In this document: one piece after another, positions 46,955 to 56,998 of the stretch
Layout: each line of letters starts with the position of its first letter
How positions within the stretch are numbered: the stretch's first letter is position 1
Assembly (NCBI RefSeq): GCF_012489685.1
Contig: NC_080042.1
Coordinates: 12,414,150 to 12,478,149 of the forward strand
Length of the DNA: 64,000 bases
Origin: Lotus japonicus
Taxonomy: Eukaryota; Streptophyta; Magnoliopsida; Fabales; Fabaceae
Reading direction: 5' to 3'
The notes under the pieces: model-generated
What the model was told of the DNA's origin: nothing
Database searches by the model: none
Seen by the model: the letters and a program-made list of their open reading frames with translations, nothing else
Position numbers and translations under genes: made by a program

Positions 46955-47619
46955 CTTCTCCCTTCAAGACTAGGAAAGAAGAAGGTGATGTCACTGGTAA
47001 AGACATCAAAGACCTCATGGAACAATCCAATTATACCAATAAGTATCTTCAAATTCTTGGAGAATCCCAAGTGCAGGATTCCTCTTCCAGGAAAGGAAAA
47101 GAAAAGGTCAAGATTGAACCTTCCTCTTCTAATCTTGATATCCCTAAAGGATGTCAACTTGAAAAACCTCTTTTCAAACCTTTTCAAATCAGTAGCCGTT
47201 CCAGACACTCGGCTCAAACTCTTCGAGCAAAAAAGGAATCTGACAATGAGCTCCTGCAAAAGGTGGTAGAGCAACTTCAGCTTCTCAAACAAGTTATTCC
47301 TGAGACACCGGAACCTCCTGAGACTCCGGAACCTACTCCGGAAGCAGTTTCTAATCCCACTATTACTGCTCCTCCTCCTCCAAAGACTCGTACTTCTACT
47401 CGTAATACCTCTACTTCTTTAAATAATATTGAAGATGGTAAGGTTGAGTCTGATTCTGATATTCAATCTATGAAGTCTGACGTTCAATCTATCAAAAGTA
47501 TTCCGGTCAATACTGTCATTCACAATTCTAAGAATCAGTGGAGAAAAGAAAGCAAGCTCTACTATCCTAGAGCTACTGCTCCTGATCTTCTTTTAGAAGA
47601 ATCTTCAAACTTCAAAAGC
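46934..47619 (+). repeat. Second copy of the 686-bp duplication, replacing RT/RNase H
   Basis: It enters through CTCAATC microhomology with RT sequence and leaves at 47619, followed by about 12 filler bases and then ORF2 upstream sequence (AAAGGTATTG at 47632). An open frame of about 217 codons (47017-47670) crosses it, but it is a fragment of coat-region coding sequence. Confidence 0.88.
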
Positions 47620-47670
47620 AGAGAAAGGAATAAAGGTATTGTAATCTCTGATCCTTTAATCTTATTCTAG

Positions 47671-48999
47671 CCCACTGCTCACCAAACTGGACCCACTGTC
47701 CAAAAAATTGAGCCCACTGCTCAGACCCAATCTTCCCAACCAAAACAAACTAAAGCAGATTATGCTTTATCCATCCCAACACTCCTTGCCTTCAAACAAG
47801 CAAGCTTAGATGAAATACCTCAAGGCCTCACCAAACTTCCAAATAAATCTTGGGCCAGCATCGCCGACAAAGATGATGACCAAGAAATTCAATCCCTCCA
47901 AGCTTTTATTGATAGAACCAGAAGCTTAGCAACTTATGATGGGAAAAAACCTGTTGTTGTTGCCCAACCTAGCCCAGTTGCCCGACCTAGCCCAAATTCA
48001 GGTTACTTGGCTAAAGCAGATATGAAATTCCAAACCTTCATCGAACCAGAATGGTGGGACAATTCTGGAGGAGTTAACCTGGCCAATAAAATTGGTACCA
48101 AGCTCTTCCCAAGTCATCTTGATCCCACTCACCCAATCAAAAACCAAAGATTCTATGAGTTTATTTTGGTTGACACAAACAGTGTGGAAATCAAACATTT
48201 TAGGGATAAAAATGATAATTCCCTAATTACCCATTCTACACTACAAATCCTCCGTGTCCTTCGTCCCAAGGACTTTGGACCAAATCCACACAGTTACAAA
48301 AAGTTCTCCCAGAATTTCGACCCAGTTGGTTTTAATTATTGGGACTATATCAGGGCTTGGGATAATATAATCCTTGGTCTGCAAAACAAAAGTTTCAAAC
48401 ATTCTTGGCTCATTTATTTTAAATGGACCAACAAATATTCTTTTCCAAATTGGTTTCATTCATGGTGGAGCTTCTTTGGACCTACAGCTGAAATTTTCCC
48501 CTCTGATGTTCTTGAGGGATACAATCACTTCATTAAACACTGGAACAAAGAGTTGAACAATTATCCAGATTGTTTAAACTTTTTTACAATCTTTTCCCTC
48601 TCTTGGGTGTTCTCTTGGCGTTATGGTCTTAAGACCAAAACCCAACCAATCCTTTACAAACAGGCTCTCATCAAATGGTGGAAAATCTTTGATGCGACAA
48701 AAGCCCACAAAGAAAATGTGAGCCAATGGTTCAAAACCAATCAGAAATATCTCAAGCATGCAAGTCCGCAAACTAGCCTCTTGCTAAATCAAAAGGCCCA
48801 CATCACAGCGGCCCTTGCAGGAGCTTCAACAGAAGAAGACTTGCTAAGAAATCTTCAATCTGCTCTTCAATTATTGAAGGAGCCAATTGAGCAGGCCTCA
48901 TCTTCAAAGGCCCCTCAACACAAAGTCTCCGAGCCATCCTCTCTTGGGTCGTCAGATTTTGTCCAAACCACAGAATCAGATGATGATGACTTCTGCTAA
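47671..48999 (+). pseudogene. Caulimovirid downstream ORF (ORF2), right arm
   Basis: Open from just after a TAG at 47668-47670 to 48999 (442 codons plus stop). The left arm has no stop at the corresponding site, so this copy carries a small local change there. Over the last 330 codons the two copies differ at one residue noticed (Q/P before SSLGSSDF). The first ATG is well inside (about 48022). Product as for the left arm: Trp/Phe-rich, acidic end, function unknown. Confidence 0.7.
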
Positions 49000-49490
49000 G
49001 TTTGTCGTCTTGTAATCATTTTGTTCTGTAATAATTCAATTTTTGTACTGTAGCAACAGTAAAATTGACTTTTTACTGTAGCAAATAGTGCCAGTCAAAT
49101 AGTACCGTCTACCGGAACTATTCAACCGGAACTATTCAAACAGTGTCCAATCTTTTCTTTAAATAGGCTCATTCTGAACCTTGTTAATCAGAGTTTGGTA
49201 GAGCTTAGATAGAGAGTTTAGAGAGAGAAACACTGAGAGAATTCCTTCTGTAAGTTCTCCTTCAGTTTTCCTTTCTTTCAATCTTTTCTGTTTTTAAGTT
49301 TCAGTTTTTCAGTTTTTAAGTTTCAGTTTTTTAATCTATGTTTATGTAATATATATCTTGTTCAAGTTTTATATTTCTGTTTATGGAAGGCTGAGCCACC
49401 TGTTTTAATTGTTCAAGTTTTATTTTTCTGTTTATGGAAGGCTGAGCCTCCTGTTTTAATTCCTGTTTTTAATTTCTGCAATCTATTTTT
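49000..49490 (+). promoter_or_regulatory. Viral 3' region with presumed pregenomic promoter and leader
   Basis: Contains a TTTAAATAGG TATA-like box (49158-49167) and a downstream leader with GAGAGAG and CAGTTTT repeats. The GGCTGAGCC(A/T)CCTGTTTTAATT block occurs twice (about 49388 and 49440). In caulimovirids the pregenomic RNA promoter lies between the last ORF and the primer site, which fits. The left arm has only the part up to the CCGG at 49115. Confidence 0.6.
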
Positions 49491-49571
49491 CTGCAAGAAG
49501 CCCCTCCGTGGTGGCGTCCTACTTCTCTTAATCCTCTTCTCATCCCCTCCTTCTGCTTCCGACCCCCTCTT

Positions 49572-49573
<2 letters not shown>

Positions 49574-49605
<32 letters not shown>
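49574..49605. repeat. (TA)n tract at the viral integration border
   Basis: About 16 TA dinucleotides start where viral sequence stops in the primer site. Florendoviruses are reported to be found in TA repeats; the shared TAT at the joint suggests microhomology. Confidence 0.85.
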
Positions 49606-49608
<3 letters not shown>

Positions 49609-49744
49609 TCTTGTAAAAACATAACTCGTCCTTTCTGATATGACAAAACACTAAAAACAAAGAATATGGATCCTCTCCTGCACCATACTTTCTCCAGCCC
49701 CTCCAGCAGATTTTCATCCATTGATTCAATCATCTAATGGTTGA
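49606..49744. other. Short host-like spacer
   Basis: About 140 bases of unique-looking DNA between the viral border and the LINE-2 tail. No gene seen. Confidence 0.5.
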
Positions 49745-49777
49745 TTTTTTTTTTTTTGAACATGAATTGGAATGATA

Positions 49778-52700
49778 TTAAAAAGTGGGCATAGAAGCCA
49801 ATAAGTCATCGTGAAGTAGAGGAAGAAGACCCGGAGGCCCCTCTTCTACCCAAACAACATCATCAAGAGAATATGCATGCTTGGCCATGAAATGGGCACA
49901 AACATTACCCTCCCTACGAGTAAAAGAAAGATCAACATGATCAAAGAAACCACACAGTTTAAAACAATCCTGAATAATCATAGCCAAATAAGAATCACCC
50001 TCACGTCGTCGCCATGCTTGGTGAAGTTGCAAGGAATCCACCTCGAACTGGACGCGCCTAAAGCCAAGTCGTGTTGCCAAAGTCATCGCCCATCTCAATG
50101 ACAAAGCCTCTGCAATTGTAGCTGACAGTGCCACGACTGGATAAAAAGAAGCTGCGGCCATGATGAGGCCATCTTTGTTCCTCGCGACCATACCAAAACT
50201 TGCAAGTTTGTCCCTTCCAAGCGCTGCATCTGTGTTCACCTTGATGAGCCCAGGTGCAGGTCGTACCCATGAAGCTGTCCGGCGAGAACGCATGGCTGCT
50301 GGAGCTGTTCCCGTGGCTGGAGGCGCACGAAGAGCACGAGCACGATCCAAGATTGAGTCCCAAGCGTCCGTCGTGCCCTCGAATAGCAGCTTGTTCCTTG
50401 ATTTCCACAGGGAATAAATCAGTTCTTGTGAGAAAGAAGTGACATGATCATCATGTAACAGAAGCACCTCAGCTATGAATTCATGGAAGGGAAGAGCACC
50501 ATTAATTCTCAGTCCCAAATCAGATGCAAACCAGCAAGCTCTGGCCACTGGGCAACGAAGGAAAACATGCTCAATAGATTCATCCTCTTCCCCACACCGC
50601 ATACACGATGGATCAACATCTAAACCCCGCTTCCGCAGCGCGCCACGGACCGGCAAAGCCCCATTGCAGGCCCTCCAAACCAGCTCCTTGCACCTTGGCA
50701 AGCACGAACTCTTCCAAAGCTCCTTCCTAAACTCAGCGCTAAACCGAATAGTGGAGGATGCCTCGGAGAGCTGTTGAGATACCTTGCCTCGCAGGAACTC
50801 ATAACCAGATTTCACACAATATTTCCCATCTCCCGAACCAGCCCAATACATATGATCGTCCTGAGGTTGGAAAGGTAAAGGTACAGCTAAAATACGCAGT
50901 GCTGTAGCTGGACAAAATGTCCATTCAATAAGCTCTTTGTTCCAACCTCGTCCATCCGGCAAGAGAAGGTCCACAACCCTCTCAAGGCCAAGCTCTTGAA
51001 CCACATCTTCCCGGTAGTTAATAGGGGAACCATTTGGTAACCAATTATCATGCCAAATTCGAACCGTGGTGCCATTGCCAATACGCCATGCGCTACCCTT
51101 GGAAATAAAATCACTTGTCTTAAGAATACTAGACCAAGCGTAGCTTGGACGGTAACCTTTCCTAGCACCAGACAAGGTTCCACTTGGGAAATAGACGCTT
51201 TTGAAAACCCTTCCCATGAGAGAATTTGGGTTACTTTGGATTCGCCACCAGTTCTTAGCTACTAGGGCCAAGTTGAAGGACTTAAAATCACGAAAACCAA
51301 GACCCCCATCAAATTTGGGCTGACAAAGTTTATCCCACCTTAGCCAATGAAGACTCCGCTTGGAGGCATCACCACCCCAATAGAACCTGGAAATCATCCC
51401 CTCAATCTCCTTACAAAGGCCGTCTGGTAAAATAAAACATGACATTACATAAGAGGGGATTGCTTGAGCCACCGCCTTAATCAATACTTCTCTCCCAGCA
51501 CGAGATAAAGTACCCTCTTTCCAGCCTTTTAATTTTTTCCAAACTCTTTCCTTCACAAACCTGAAAATCTGCGACTTAGATTTTCCAATAATAGTTGGAA
51601 GACCTAAGTACTTGTCATAGCTCTCCACTGCCTTTACACCCAAAAGCTGTTTCAGCTCATGAAAACTATTCTCTGGCACATTGCGGCTAACTGAGAGCAT
51701 TGACTTGTCTAAGTTGATTTTCTGTCCAGAAGCCCGTTCATAGGTCGCCAGAATGTTCAAGACACATTCTGCTTCCTGGACCGAGGCTTTGGCAAATAGA
51801 ATACTGTCATCTGCAAATAAAAGATGTGAGATCACTGGTGCAGAACGACTAATTTTAATTCCATGTAAGGAAGAAGTAAGGATTGATTTCTGAATCAAAG
51901 CTGAGAAAACTTCACCACAAAGGATGAACAAGTAAGGAGACAGAGGGTCTCCTTGTCGCAAACCCCGATGGGGTGCGAAAGTCGGTTGAGGATTTCCATT
52001 CACCATAATAGAAAAAGTAACAGAATTAACACAGCTCATAATTAAATTTACCCAATTAATTGGGAAGCCCATTTTCAAGAGAACCTGTTTCAAAAAAGAC
52101 CATTCGACTCTATCATAAGCCTTTGACATGTCAAGTTTAAGTGCCATCATACCATTTTTACCCGAAATCTTTTTTTTCATATAGTGAAAGCACTCATATG
52201 CAATTAAGGCGTTATCTGTTATCAGGCGACCCGGTACGAAAGCACTTTGGGCCTCACTAATTAAATCAGACAGAAACAGTTTCATCCTATTAGCAATTGT
52301 TTTAGTTATAATTTTAAACACCACATTGCATAAGCTAATAGGTCTAAATTGATTTGCTAACACAGCTTTCTTAACCTTAGGGATAAGAACAAGCAAAGTT
52401 TGGTTGACCATACCTGGCAATGAGTCACCATTCAGCACTTGCAAGCAAAAGGTTGAGACATCATCACCCACAATAGGCCAGAATTTTTGGTAGAAAAGCG
52501 CTGGAAAGCCATCCACACCCGGAGCTTTGGTAGGGTGCATTTGAAAGAGTGCCTCTTCCACCTCGTCTCTGGTAAAGGGGACCGACAAGATAGATCTATG
52601 AGCCTCGGTAACACGGTCAGCCACCAGGGATGCCAGCTCTTCCTCCCCTGAAGGGTTAGAAGAGCTAAAAATATCCTCAAAATAGTTTTTCAGAACTCTT

Positions 52701-53890
52701 GCTATGTCCACATCTCGCTGGAATTTAACTCCATTAGCATCCTCAATGTCCTCAATCAAGTTTCTCTTCCGCCTCTGGGTTGCCTTTGTGTGGAAGAACC
52801 TCGTATTTTTATCACCACTCTTCAGCCAAGTAGCTCTAGAACGTTGTGCCCAGACTATCTCCTCAATTTTCAGAAGCTCCTCTAATTCTTTTTCGGACTC
52901 TTTGGACGCTGAGACCACCTGTATTGTTTGCACCTCTCTCTGAAGCCTCTGAAGTTGCTTTTTTGTTTCAGCAATTCTTTTCGGAATATCACCATACTTG
53001 GCTTTACCCCATGCCTCCAAATTCTGGCCCAACTTTCCCACCTTCTCTAGGAAAGGAACATCTTGATCATTCCAGCATTCTGTTACAATTTCAGTGCACT
53101 CCTCTCCACTTTCTAACCAAATTTCCTCAAAACGAAACATTTTAACACGATTCCTGGTAAACTCAGACCTGCGATAACCACAATGGAAAACAATGGGGTT
53201 GTGATCAGATTGGTACCTCACTAAGTGTGATACCTTTGAGACCGGCCACATATCTTCCCACGTTTGATTGATCAGAGCATAGTCTAACCGTTCTTCCACC
53301 GTCGCCGGGTGGGCCCTCTTATTAGACCAAGTGAAAGAGTAACCGGAAGATTCCACCAAGTGGATCCCACAATCTGCACAAGCTTGGGTTGCCACTTGCA
53401 ACTGACCTAAGTCAGGCGGATCACCCCCAAGCTTATCAGACGGGGAAATAATATCATTAAAATCACCAATGCAAAGCCAAGGCACTGAGCCTGTAGGCTT
53501 GAACCGTCGAACCAATTCCCACGTGCGAAATTTATTCTGCAAATCAGGAAAGCCATAAATGGCAAGGACCTGCATAGAAACACCCGGGTTGTCCTGGTGT
53601 GTTAGCATAAAAGGAATATGATTTAAAGAAGCATTAACAATAATTACCTCAACCTCTGAGCCCCACATTAGGCAAGGACCACCCGCTCTCGTCTTTCCAT
53701 GACCCTCACACTGGACAGGAAAAATATTTTGTAAGCCACCCATACCGCGGTGACGAAGCATTTCAGTAGTATACCGTCTAGTCTCTGAAAGAAAAACCAC
53801 ATCAGGAACTTCAGAATGGATGAGCTTGCGCAAAGCCCCCACTGCCTCCGGGTTCCCAAGCCCGCGGCAGTTCCATGCTAAGATCCTCAT
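49778..53890 (-). CDS. LINE-2 ORF2: endonuclease, reverse transcriptase, RNase H (1370 aa), apparently intact
   Basis: The ATG at 53890 gives the canonical MRILAWNCRGLG start. Apurinic endonuclease domain in residues about 1-235 with catalytic motifs WNCRG, SETR, GDFND and SDH; a coiled linker; RT about 450-800 with FADD at 51817-51806; a zinc-binding C-terminal domain (CMRCGEEDESIEHVFLRC); and RNase H about 1230-1360 (NTDAA, AEALSLRW, EVDS). All key acidic residues are visible and no stop occurs in 1370 codons. Role (known): nicks target DNA and reverse-transcribes LINE RNA in place. It overlaps ORF1 by 4 nt, suggesting termination-reinitiation. Activity cannot be judged from sequence alone. 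Confidence 0.95.
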   Translation of the reverse strand: MRILAWNCRGLGNPEAVGALRKLIHSEVPDVVFLSETRRYTTEMLRHRGMGGLQNIFPVQCEGHGKTRAGGPCLMWGSEVEVIIVNASLNHIPFMLTHQDNPGVSMQVLAIYGFPDLQNKFRTWELVRRFKPTGSVPWLCIGDFNDIISPSDKLGGDPPDLGQLQVATQACADCGIHLVESSGYSFTWSNKRAHPATVEERLDYALINQTWEDMWPVSKVSHLVRYQSDHNPIVFHCGYRRSEFTRNRVKMFRFEEIWLESGEECTEIVTECWNDQDVPFLEKVGKLGQNLEAWGKAKYGDIPKRIAETKKQLQRLQREVQTIQVVSASKESEKELEELLKIEEIVWAQRSRATWLKSGDKNTRFFHTKATQRRKRNLIEDIEDANGVKFQRDVDIARVLKNYFEDIFSSSNPSGEEELASLVADRVTEAHRSILSVPFTRDEVEEALFQMHPTKAPGVDGFPALFYQKFWPIVGDDVSTFCLQVLNGDSLPGMVNQTLLVLIPKVKKAVLANQFRPISLCNVVFKIITKTIANRMKLFLSDLISEAQSAFVPGRLITDNALIAYECFHYMKKKISGKNGMMALKLDMSKAYDRVEWSFLKQVLLKMGFPINWVNLIMSCVNSVTFSIMVNGNPQPTFAPHRGLRQGDPLSPYLFILCGEVFSALIQKSILTSSLHGIKISRSAPVISHLLFADDSILFAKASVQEAECVLNILATYERASGQKINLDKSMLSVSRNVPENSFHELKQLLGVKAVESYDKYLGLPTIIGKSKSQIFRFVKERVWKKLKGWKEGTLSRAGREVLIKAVAQAIPSYVMSCFILPDGLCKEIEGMISRFYWGGDASKRSLHWLRWDKLCQPKFDGGLGFRDFKSFNLALVAKNWWRIQSNPNSLMGRVFKSVYFPSGTLSGARKGYRPSYAWSSILKTSDFISKGSAWRIGNGTTVRIWHDNWLPNGSPINYREDVVQELGLERVVDLLLPDGRGWNKELIEWTFCPATALRILAVPLPFQPQDDHMYWAGSGDGKYCVKSGYEFLRGKVSQQLSEASSTIRFSAEFRKELWKSSCLPRCKELVWRACNGALPVRGALRKRGLDVDPSCMRCGEEDESIEHVFLRCPVARACWFASDLGLRINGALPFHEFIAEVLLLHDDHVTSFSQELIYSLWKSRNKLLFEGTTDAWDSILDRARALRAPPATGTAPAAMRSRRTASWVRPAPGLIKVNTDAALGRDKLASFGMVARNKDGLIMAAASFYPVVALSATIAEALSLRWAMTLATRLGFRRVQFEVDSLQLHQAWRRREGDSYLAMIIQDCFKLCGFFDHVDLSFTRREGNVCAHFMAKHAYSLDDVVWVEEGPPGLLPLLHDDLLASMPTF

Positions 53891-55053
53891 TGAGGTGGGC
53901 GGGGCTGCTCCGCTGCCGCCGCCGAGCCCAATCCACTATAAGAATTCAGTTTTTTCAAAGGTGGTGAGTCAAAAGTCTTGCTTGCATCAAAAAGCGGGGT
54001 TGACCCATACCCACTAGCTCTTTTCTTATGCTTCTGTTGATCATTATCCTCCACTGATGGTTCCTTGATGACAATACCTCCCCGAGGCTTGAACTTGTGA
54101 GAGCCCCTATATGAAGGGAAATAAGGTTCTGTGCTGGCAGACCCCTTGTCCTTTCTAGCTGAGAAAAGAAAAGCTTCCTTCTTTCCCTTGTCTTGGCTCT
54201 CCTGTGACTTCGCATTGGCCAAAGGATCAACTTTTCCTTTTCCTCCATTAACCTCTTCCCCCAGTACCTTGTCATGTTGCACATCCTCAACATCATGGTA
54301 TTCTTGTTCCCTACGGTTGCCACCATTCTGGCCATTACCGCCACCACCTTTTTCCTTCTCCGCCCTCAACCATGGACCAAACCTCTGTGGCTGGACCTCG
54401 AGATTATCACCGATCACCCCACACTCCTTCTCAATGTGATCGAGGTGTCCACAACTGAAACAGAAGTTCCGCAGCTTCTCATATTTGTAGAGCGCCTTGC
54501 ATGGTTTGCCACCCGGCACGGCCACTAGCTTCCCCTTACGGATGGGTTGGTCGATCCTGACCCACACTCTGATTCTCAGACACTCTCCGTCACGCCGGCG
54601 ATCCCAATCGAGGAAACCGTCAAAGTCACCGGCGAGAGATTTTGCAACTTTCTCAGTGCGAAACGTGATCGGCAAGCCATGCACCTGGACCCAGAAGGGG
54701 ACCCTTCTCATGGGGATGGCTGCAGGGTTGATGTTAACGTCGAATACATTCAGCGCCATCATGTGGCGTTCAAAAAACCAAGGCCCTGTTTTGAGAACCA
54801 GGTCCCTATCCTTTGTCTTGGCGAATCTGAATGAGAAGAGATTAGGACCAACATGTCTAACCTCTATGCAGTTACGGGACTCCCAAAGGCCCTGCATCAC
54901 TGTTTTGAATGCCCCAGCCGAAACCTTTGTTTTGGTAAGGATTTTTCCCACGAGCCACACGTCCTCAACCAGGACCGGGTCAATCTCAGGTGCCTCCACC
55001 ACCAGAATGTTCGCCTCATCACCATCTAGGACCACGTCGAAGTCGTCAGCCAT
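53887..55053 (-). CDS. LINE-2 ORF1: DUF4283/zinc-knuckle protein (388 aa)
   Basis: The ATG at 55053 (MADDFDVVLDGDE) opens 388 codons. A DUF4283-like domain (about residues 30-170, QGLWESRNCIEVRHVGPNLF) is followed by a CCHC knuckle CFSCGHLDHIEKEC near residue 190 and a Lys/Gly/Ser-rich, probably disordered tail. Likely the RNA-binding component of the LINE ribonucleoprotein. The stop TGA shares three bases with the ORF2 ATG. Confidence 0.93.
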   Translation of the reverse strand: MADDFDVVLDGDEANILVVEAPEIDPVLVEDVWLVGKILTKTKVSAGAFKTVMQGLWESRNCIEVRHVGPNLFSFRFAKTKDRDLVLKTGPWFFERHMMALNVFDVNINPAAIPMRRVPFWVQVHGLPITFRTEKVAKSLAGDFDGFLDWDRRRDGECLRIRVWVRIDQPIRKGKLVAVPGGKPCKALYKYEKLRNFCFSCGHLDHIEKECGVIGDNLEVQPQRFGPWLRAEKEKGGGGNGQNGGNRREQEYHDVEDVQHDKVLGEEVNGGKGKVDPLANAKSQESQDKGKKEAFLFSARKDKGSASTEPYFPSYRGSHKFKPRGGIVIKEPSVEDNDQQKHKKRASGYGSTPLFDASKTFDSPPLKKLNSYSGLGSAAAAEQPRPPQ

Positions 55054-55309
55054 GGCAGCAAGAGAGGACGAGAGCGCACAAAACCAGAAAAAGCAAGTAG
55101 TGTTGTTTACGTGGTCAGAAGGTGAAAACCCCGACCCTCCACCACAGGGAGAAGACGTGCACGCTGAAGAAGGAAACTCACCGATAACAGACAGCGGCCC
55201 TCAGGCCCGGTACCACCTACGACGGCGGCGGTCGTTGACTAGCACGAAGCAGAGTCGGCGCTCAAAACCCTAGCAGTTGACCAGAACGTGTCAAACCCTA
55301 GGAGAGCCA

Positions 55310-56140
55310 TTGATAGAAAGTAAGTGTTAAATCACATTTAGTTCCTCTAACATTTATGCTTGCTGCACCATCCAGCAGTTGGAGAGGATCCAAATTCAAA
55401 AACAAAAGATCCACCTAGTGAAAAAGACATGGTCTTCTAAACCTATTCCATCAGTTACGCTAAAAAAGCAAGAGCTCTAAAGAGGTTTTTTAAAAGCATT
55501 AAAGTCAAATAAGTAACAAGACCAAATAAATGAGTCTTTCAACAGCTGATTTCAAAAAATTCAAACGGTTAAGGGAATAGAAACTGAAGGAACTCCATTA
55601 ATTTTTTTTTTGTCAAATCTGTTTTCCAATTGGGTTAAGAAAAATAACTTCTTTAAATTACAATTGACACTTTAGAACATGAATCATACTAAATTGCAAT
55701 TGATCCTGAAGAATTGATTTTTTTTGTAATTAATAGAAACGGTAGAAATAAAAAGAGTTTCAACAATTCAAATGTGCAAGTTATAAAAAAACTTTATGTG
55801 TCAATTAAAGCAATAAATTGAAAACATTTAATAATAAATGGTTACAATTGATCAAAACAAGAGAAATTATATTTTCACTACTAGTACTCATAGCAAACAA
55901 GAGTACATGAGTAGCAGCAAACATCACGTTGTTCAAGCGTCAAAGTGGTAAAAGAAGTTTTTATTTTATTTTCATATCACAAAATCAAACACAAAATAGT
56001 GTTTGGTATATTTATATCATATAAAATATATTTTTTCAAAACAATAGAATAACATATATTAAGCAAGAGATAATGTCAAATACAAAAGGTAATACAGACA
56101 AAGCAAAACAAAAGTGGCCCACACTGCCAGGAAAAACAAA
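55310..56140. other. Intergenic AT-rich DNA
   Basis: No gene, clear repeat or RNA recognised. Confidence 0.5.
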
Positions 56141-56526
56141 AACAAAAATTCAAAGAGCAAAAGAAATAAAGCAGTCTGCCAACAGAAGAACATAACACGG
56201 TCAGAACTGGACTGGGCGAGACCAAGGGGCCCTCGCCCAGGGGCACTTGTCCCAGGACAGTGGTTGGATCAGGAAGTTTGGGCCTCCCCTAAGAGGCCCA
56301 ACCGGCCCACTAAGAGCGTTTATGGGCGTTAAGCCCAACCCCAAGCCTATAAATAGGGGGCGGTTACCCATTGTAGGGGACTCTTAGTTCATTAAAGAAA
56401 TAACAAGCTTGAAATTCAGTTATATTCTCTCTCTAAGCGGTTACACTTTTTCTCTCTAAATATTCTCACATCGCAATCCTCTCACATTAGGTACTATACC
56501 CTATCTCTATGTTCTTAGGATATAAC
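56141..56526 (+). repeat. Gypsy-type LTR (3' portion) with primer-binding site
   Basis: GC-richer block with TATAAATAGGGGG (about 56347) and an end TATAACA at 56526, directly followed by TTTGACGCCGTCTGTGGGG, the primer-site type common in plant Gypsy elements. The left border is uncertain. The same ACA/TTTG joint is seen at 23872. Confidence 0.6.
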
Positions 56527-56668
56527 ATTTGACGCCGTCTGTGGGGATCGGTAGATTTCGATTCCTGAACTACGTGGATTGTGATTTCGATTGAAAGAGG
56601 TTCGATTGGCGGAAAAATTTCCTTCGTTTTTTGTATTCTAAACTGAATTCCTGGTTTGTGGTGGGAAT

Positions 56669-56998
56669 TTGATGGAGACACGTTGTCGACGACGTGACGC
56701 AGACCTGACGCGGAGTCGCAGCTCCCCGCTACGTCGTGCAATGGAAAGACCGCACAGTGAGGAGCAGGAGCCTCCAGCGCTCTCACTGGAGGTCTTGGAA
56801 GGTGGATTGCCAACACCTCGGGCGCCGGTAGCTCATAGGGATTGGAGACGCTTAATCCGAGCTGTTGCCAGCCGGTTTGAGCAGCAAGATGAAGAAATCC
56901 GGGGGGAGGAGGCTGTGAAGAGAAGTTCTAACATTTCTCTGAAGATTTTTGGAATTAGTTTCCATCGTGTCTTTAAGTGCAAATTAGCTATTTATTAG
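56669..56998 (+). pseudogene. Gypsy gag N-terminal fragment
   Basis: About 140 bases after the primer site, 109 codons start METRCRRRDADLTRSRSS; an Arg-rich start followed by a helical segment (RFEQQDEEIRGEE) is usual for plant Gypsy gag. After about residue 85 the sequence becomes unrelated, so the element is truncated near 56925. 57000-57190 shows nothing recognisable. Confidence 0.5.

Larger units (their letters stand above)
41938..49578 (+). mobile_element. Endogenous caulimovirid, right arm (plus strand), rearranged
   Basis: Runs from the end of the leader, through the tRNA-Met primer site (42018-42029), 5' non-coding DNA, polyprotein ORF, a rearranged zone, ORF2, the 3' non-coding/promoter region (49000-49490), and again the leader end (49495-49575), so it is a slightly more than one-unit, terminally redundant copy. 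RT (from its N-terminal part) and RNase H are deleted and replaced by a duplicated 686-bp segment. It stops within the primer site, in (TA)n. Neither arm alone holds a complete viral genome. Confidence 0.88.
49745..55300 (-). mobile_element. LINE-2: full-length L1-type retrotransposon with open ORFs
   Basis: On the minus strand: 5' UTR (about 55300-55054), ORF1 (55053-53887), ORF2 (53890-49778) overlapping as ATGA, a short 3' UTR, and a 13-base poly(A) (T run at 49745-49757). Both ORFs are uninterrupted. The 5' border is approximate; I did not find a matching target-site duplication at both ends. Same family type as LINE-1 (1-5807), but diverged in sequence. Confidence 0.93.

Noticed and set aside
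54497..55273. 258-codon open frame on the plus strand
   Set aside because: It lies antisense to LINE-2 ORF1 and its 5' UTR; composition and position make it a shadow frame.
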